Shown piece after piece: positions 62,601-64,000 of a stretch of 64,000 nucleotides of DNA. Below the pieces are notes generated by a model. That model was not told the origin of the DNA and made no database searches. It was given only the letters and a program-made list of their open reading frames with translations. A program made the translations under genes and the position numbers. Origin of the DNA: JAPWJZ01 sp965279315 (GTDB lineage Bacteria > Pseudomonadota > Alphaproteobacteria > Micavibrionales > UBA2020); contig OZ257145.1 in assembly GCA_965279315.1 (NCBI GenBank), positions 1,674,001 to 1,738,000 of the forward strand, written 5' to 3'. Within the stretch, counting starts at the first letter, position 1, and every line of letters starts with the position of its first letter.

Positions 62601-64000
62601 CTACTGCCCCTGCGCCACCGTGAAGCCGCGCACGCCGTCGAAGCTGTAGAGGTTTTCCGTTTTAATCACTTCCACGCCTGCCTTCAGGAATGATTGCAGC
62701 AGCTGGATGATCTGTTCATGCGTCACGGGGGCGGCGTCGTTCGCGGGCGTGAAGCGGCAGCGCCAGTGGTCGCCTTGTTCGGATTTGGCGATCGCTTCGG
62801 GCCAGACCAGCAAGCCACGGCTGTCGATGCTGGAGAGCTTCAGCGAATTGCTGAGCGATTTCACGTTGCCCGCCAGCTCGTTTACCGCGCCAATCCAATC
62901 GACGAACACATCCACGCCTTCCAGTTTCTTGGCGCGGCGCGGCGGCATTTGAATATCCTGCAGCTTCATCTGTTTTTCTTCCGCCGCCACCATCGCGGGG
63001 AAGTATTTCGGCAGCTTGCCGAGGCGCTCGATCACAGCGTCCGAGAATTCGGTCGTGTTCGCGCGCTTGCTGCTCACCTGCGGGTTGAAAATCTCGCCGG
63101 TATGGATGCCGTCTTCTATGGTCGCCAGCCATGCGTTCTGGATTTTTGCCGCGACTTCGGTCTGGCCCAAATGCTGCAGCATCAGGACGGCTGCATTCAG
63201 CAGGCCGGAGGGGTTGGCGATGTTCTGACCTGCGATATCGGGTGCCGATCCATGCACCGCTTCGAACATCGCGCCATGCTTGCCGATATTGGCGGAGCCG
63301 CAGAGGCCGACTGAGCCGGAGACTTCCGCCGCGATGTCGGACAGGATATCGCCATAGAGGTTTTCGGTCACAACGACGTCAAACAAATGCGGGGCAGCCG
63401 CGATTTTTGCCGCGCCGATATCCACGATCATATGGTTCGCGGTCAGTTCGGGGTATTCCTTCGCGACCGTGTCGAAAATGCGGTGGAACAATCCGTCCGT
63501 CATTTTCATGATGTTGTCTTTGGAAATGCAGGTCACTTTCTTGCGGCCATGCGCGCGGGCGTATTCAAATGCATATCTGACTATACGCTCCGACCCCGTA
63601 TGCGAAATCAGTTTCAGGCATTGCACGACGTTGTCGGTCTGCTGGTGTTCGATGCCGGCGTACAAATCTTCCTCGTTCTCCCGCACGATCACCATGTTCA
63701 TCACGGGCTGCGTGGTGCGCACATAGGGGTGGTACGAAATGCAGGGGCGCACATTGGCGTACAGCGCCATGGATTTGCGCACGGTCACGTTCAGGCTCTT
63801 GAACCCGCCGCCCTGCGGGGTGGAAATGGGGGCTTTCAGGAAGCATTTGGTGCGCTGGATGGATTCCCACGATTTGTCCTCGATGCCCGACATGATGCCG
63901 CGCTTGTAGACCTTTTCCCCGATCTCGATCGTCTCGATCTCCAACTGCGCGCCGGCGGCTTCGAGAATCTTCAGCGTTGCCGCCATGATTTCGGGGCCGA
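62601..64000 (-). CDS. icd: NADP-dependent isocitrate dehydrogenase (cut by window edge)
   Basis: The visible 466 codons start inside the protein: upstream of the ATG at 63986 the frame continues with GPEI, part of the GDGIGPEI motif near the N-terminus of this superfamily. The signature region for isocitrate/isopropylmalate dehydrogenases (NLYGDILSDIAAEVSGSVGL) and HGSAPDIAGQNIANPSG are present. An extra C-terminal domain of about 140 residues (from about ARRAKKLEGVDVFVDW on) marks the long subtype known from Thermus thermophilus and Rickettsia, not the 416-residue E. coli form. It converts isocitrate to 2-oxoglutarate in the TCA cycle. Confidence 0.93.
   Translation of the reverse strand, partial: GPEIMAATLKILEAAGAQLEIETIEIGEKVYKRGIMSGIEDKSWESIQRTKCFLKAPISTPQGGGFKSLNVTVRKSMALYANVRPCISYHPYVRTTQPVMNMVIVRENEEDLYAGIEHQQTDNVVQCLKLISHTGSERIVRYAFEYARAHGRKKVTCISKDNIMKMTDGLFHRIFDTVAKEYPELTANHMIVDIGAAKIAAAPHLFDVVVTENLYGDILSDIAAEVSGSVGLCGSANIGKHGAMFEAVHGSAPDIAGQNIANPSGLLNAAVLMLQHLGQTEVAAKIQNAWLATIEDGIHTGEIFNPQVSSKRANTTEFSDAVIERLGKLPKYFPAMVAAEEKQMKLQDIQMPPRRAKKLEGVDVFVDWIGAVNELAGNVKSLSNSLKLSSIDSRGLLVWPEAIAKSEQGDHWRCRFTPANDAAPVTHEQIIQLLQSFLKAGVEVIKTENLYSFDGVRGFTVAQGQ

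Overview
The window reads as about 60% GC chromosomal DNA from an alphaproteobacterium. The support is an atpHAGDC operon without atpB/E/F, a complete Tad/Flp (cpa) pilus locus, CtrA-type TTAA-N7-TTAA boxes, and an isocitrate dehydrogenase with the extended C-terminus seen in Thermus and Rickettsia enzymes. I cannot name a genus; a Micavibrio-like or Rhodospirillales-like bacterium is a guess. I found no rRNA, tRNA, CRISPR array, insertion sequence or phage.

Layout. 1-6.9 kb: end of an SDR epimerase, a small membrane PH-like protein, an HD hydrolase, a FAD/NAD(P)-binding protein, an AT-rich orphan secreted protein next to a 151-bp palindromic element, two tandem paralogues of unknown family, and a Sco1-type copper chaperone. 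7.1-12.0 kb: F1 ATP synthase operon. 12.0-15.2 kb, opposite strand: five overlapping genes for small, mutually paralogous P-loop ATPases with a shared C-terminal tail; two have both Walker motifs intact and three are degenerate. I consider this the best candidate for an undescribed system. 15.4-16.9 kb: succinate-semialdehyde dehydrogenase and a strong terminator. 17.2-35.6 kb: Tad pilus locus (pseudokinase, membrane protein, TadE, TadE/F-like protein, TadG, two Flp pilins, CpaA-F, TadB, TadC, an unknown secreted protein, then TadD and a second pil_N protein on the other strand). 36.0-50.4 kb: a 3113-residue repeat adhesin followed by its probable type I secretion system (TolC-like, LapB/LssB-type ABC transporter, HlyD-like). 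50.5-52.8 kb: a Sel1-like protein, a 48-residue lipoprotein and etfAB. 52.9-57.3 kb: an RTX-repeat subtilisin. 57.5-64 kb: two cyclophilins, a periplasmic TPR-like protein, YggT, FolD, two small secreted proteins and a partial icd.

Much of the window serves the cell surface. The Tad pilus, the adhesin with its own secretion system, and the RTX protease (a probable second substrate) together suggest attachment and contact with surfaces or other cells. Three perfect CtrA-type boxes lie upstream of tadE, the second flp gene and the 58.6-60.2 kb gene/yggT pair, which suggests that piliation is tied to the cell cycle. The adhesin has a near-consensus promoter and a leader with two mutually exclusive hairpins.
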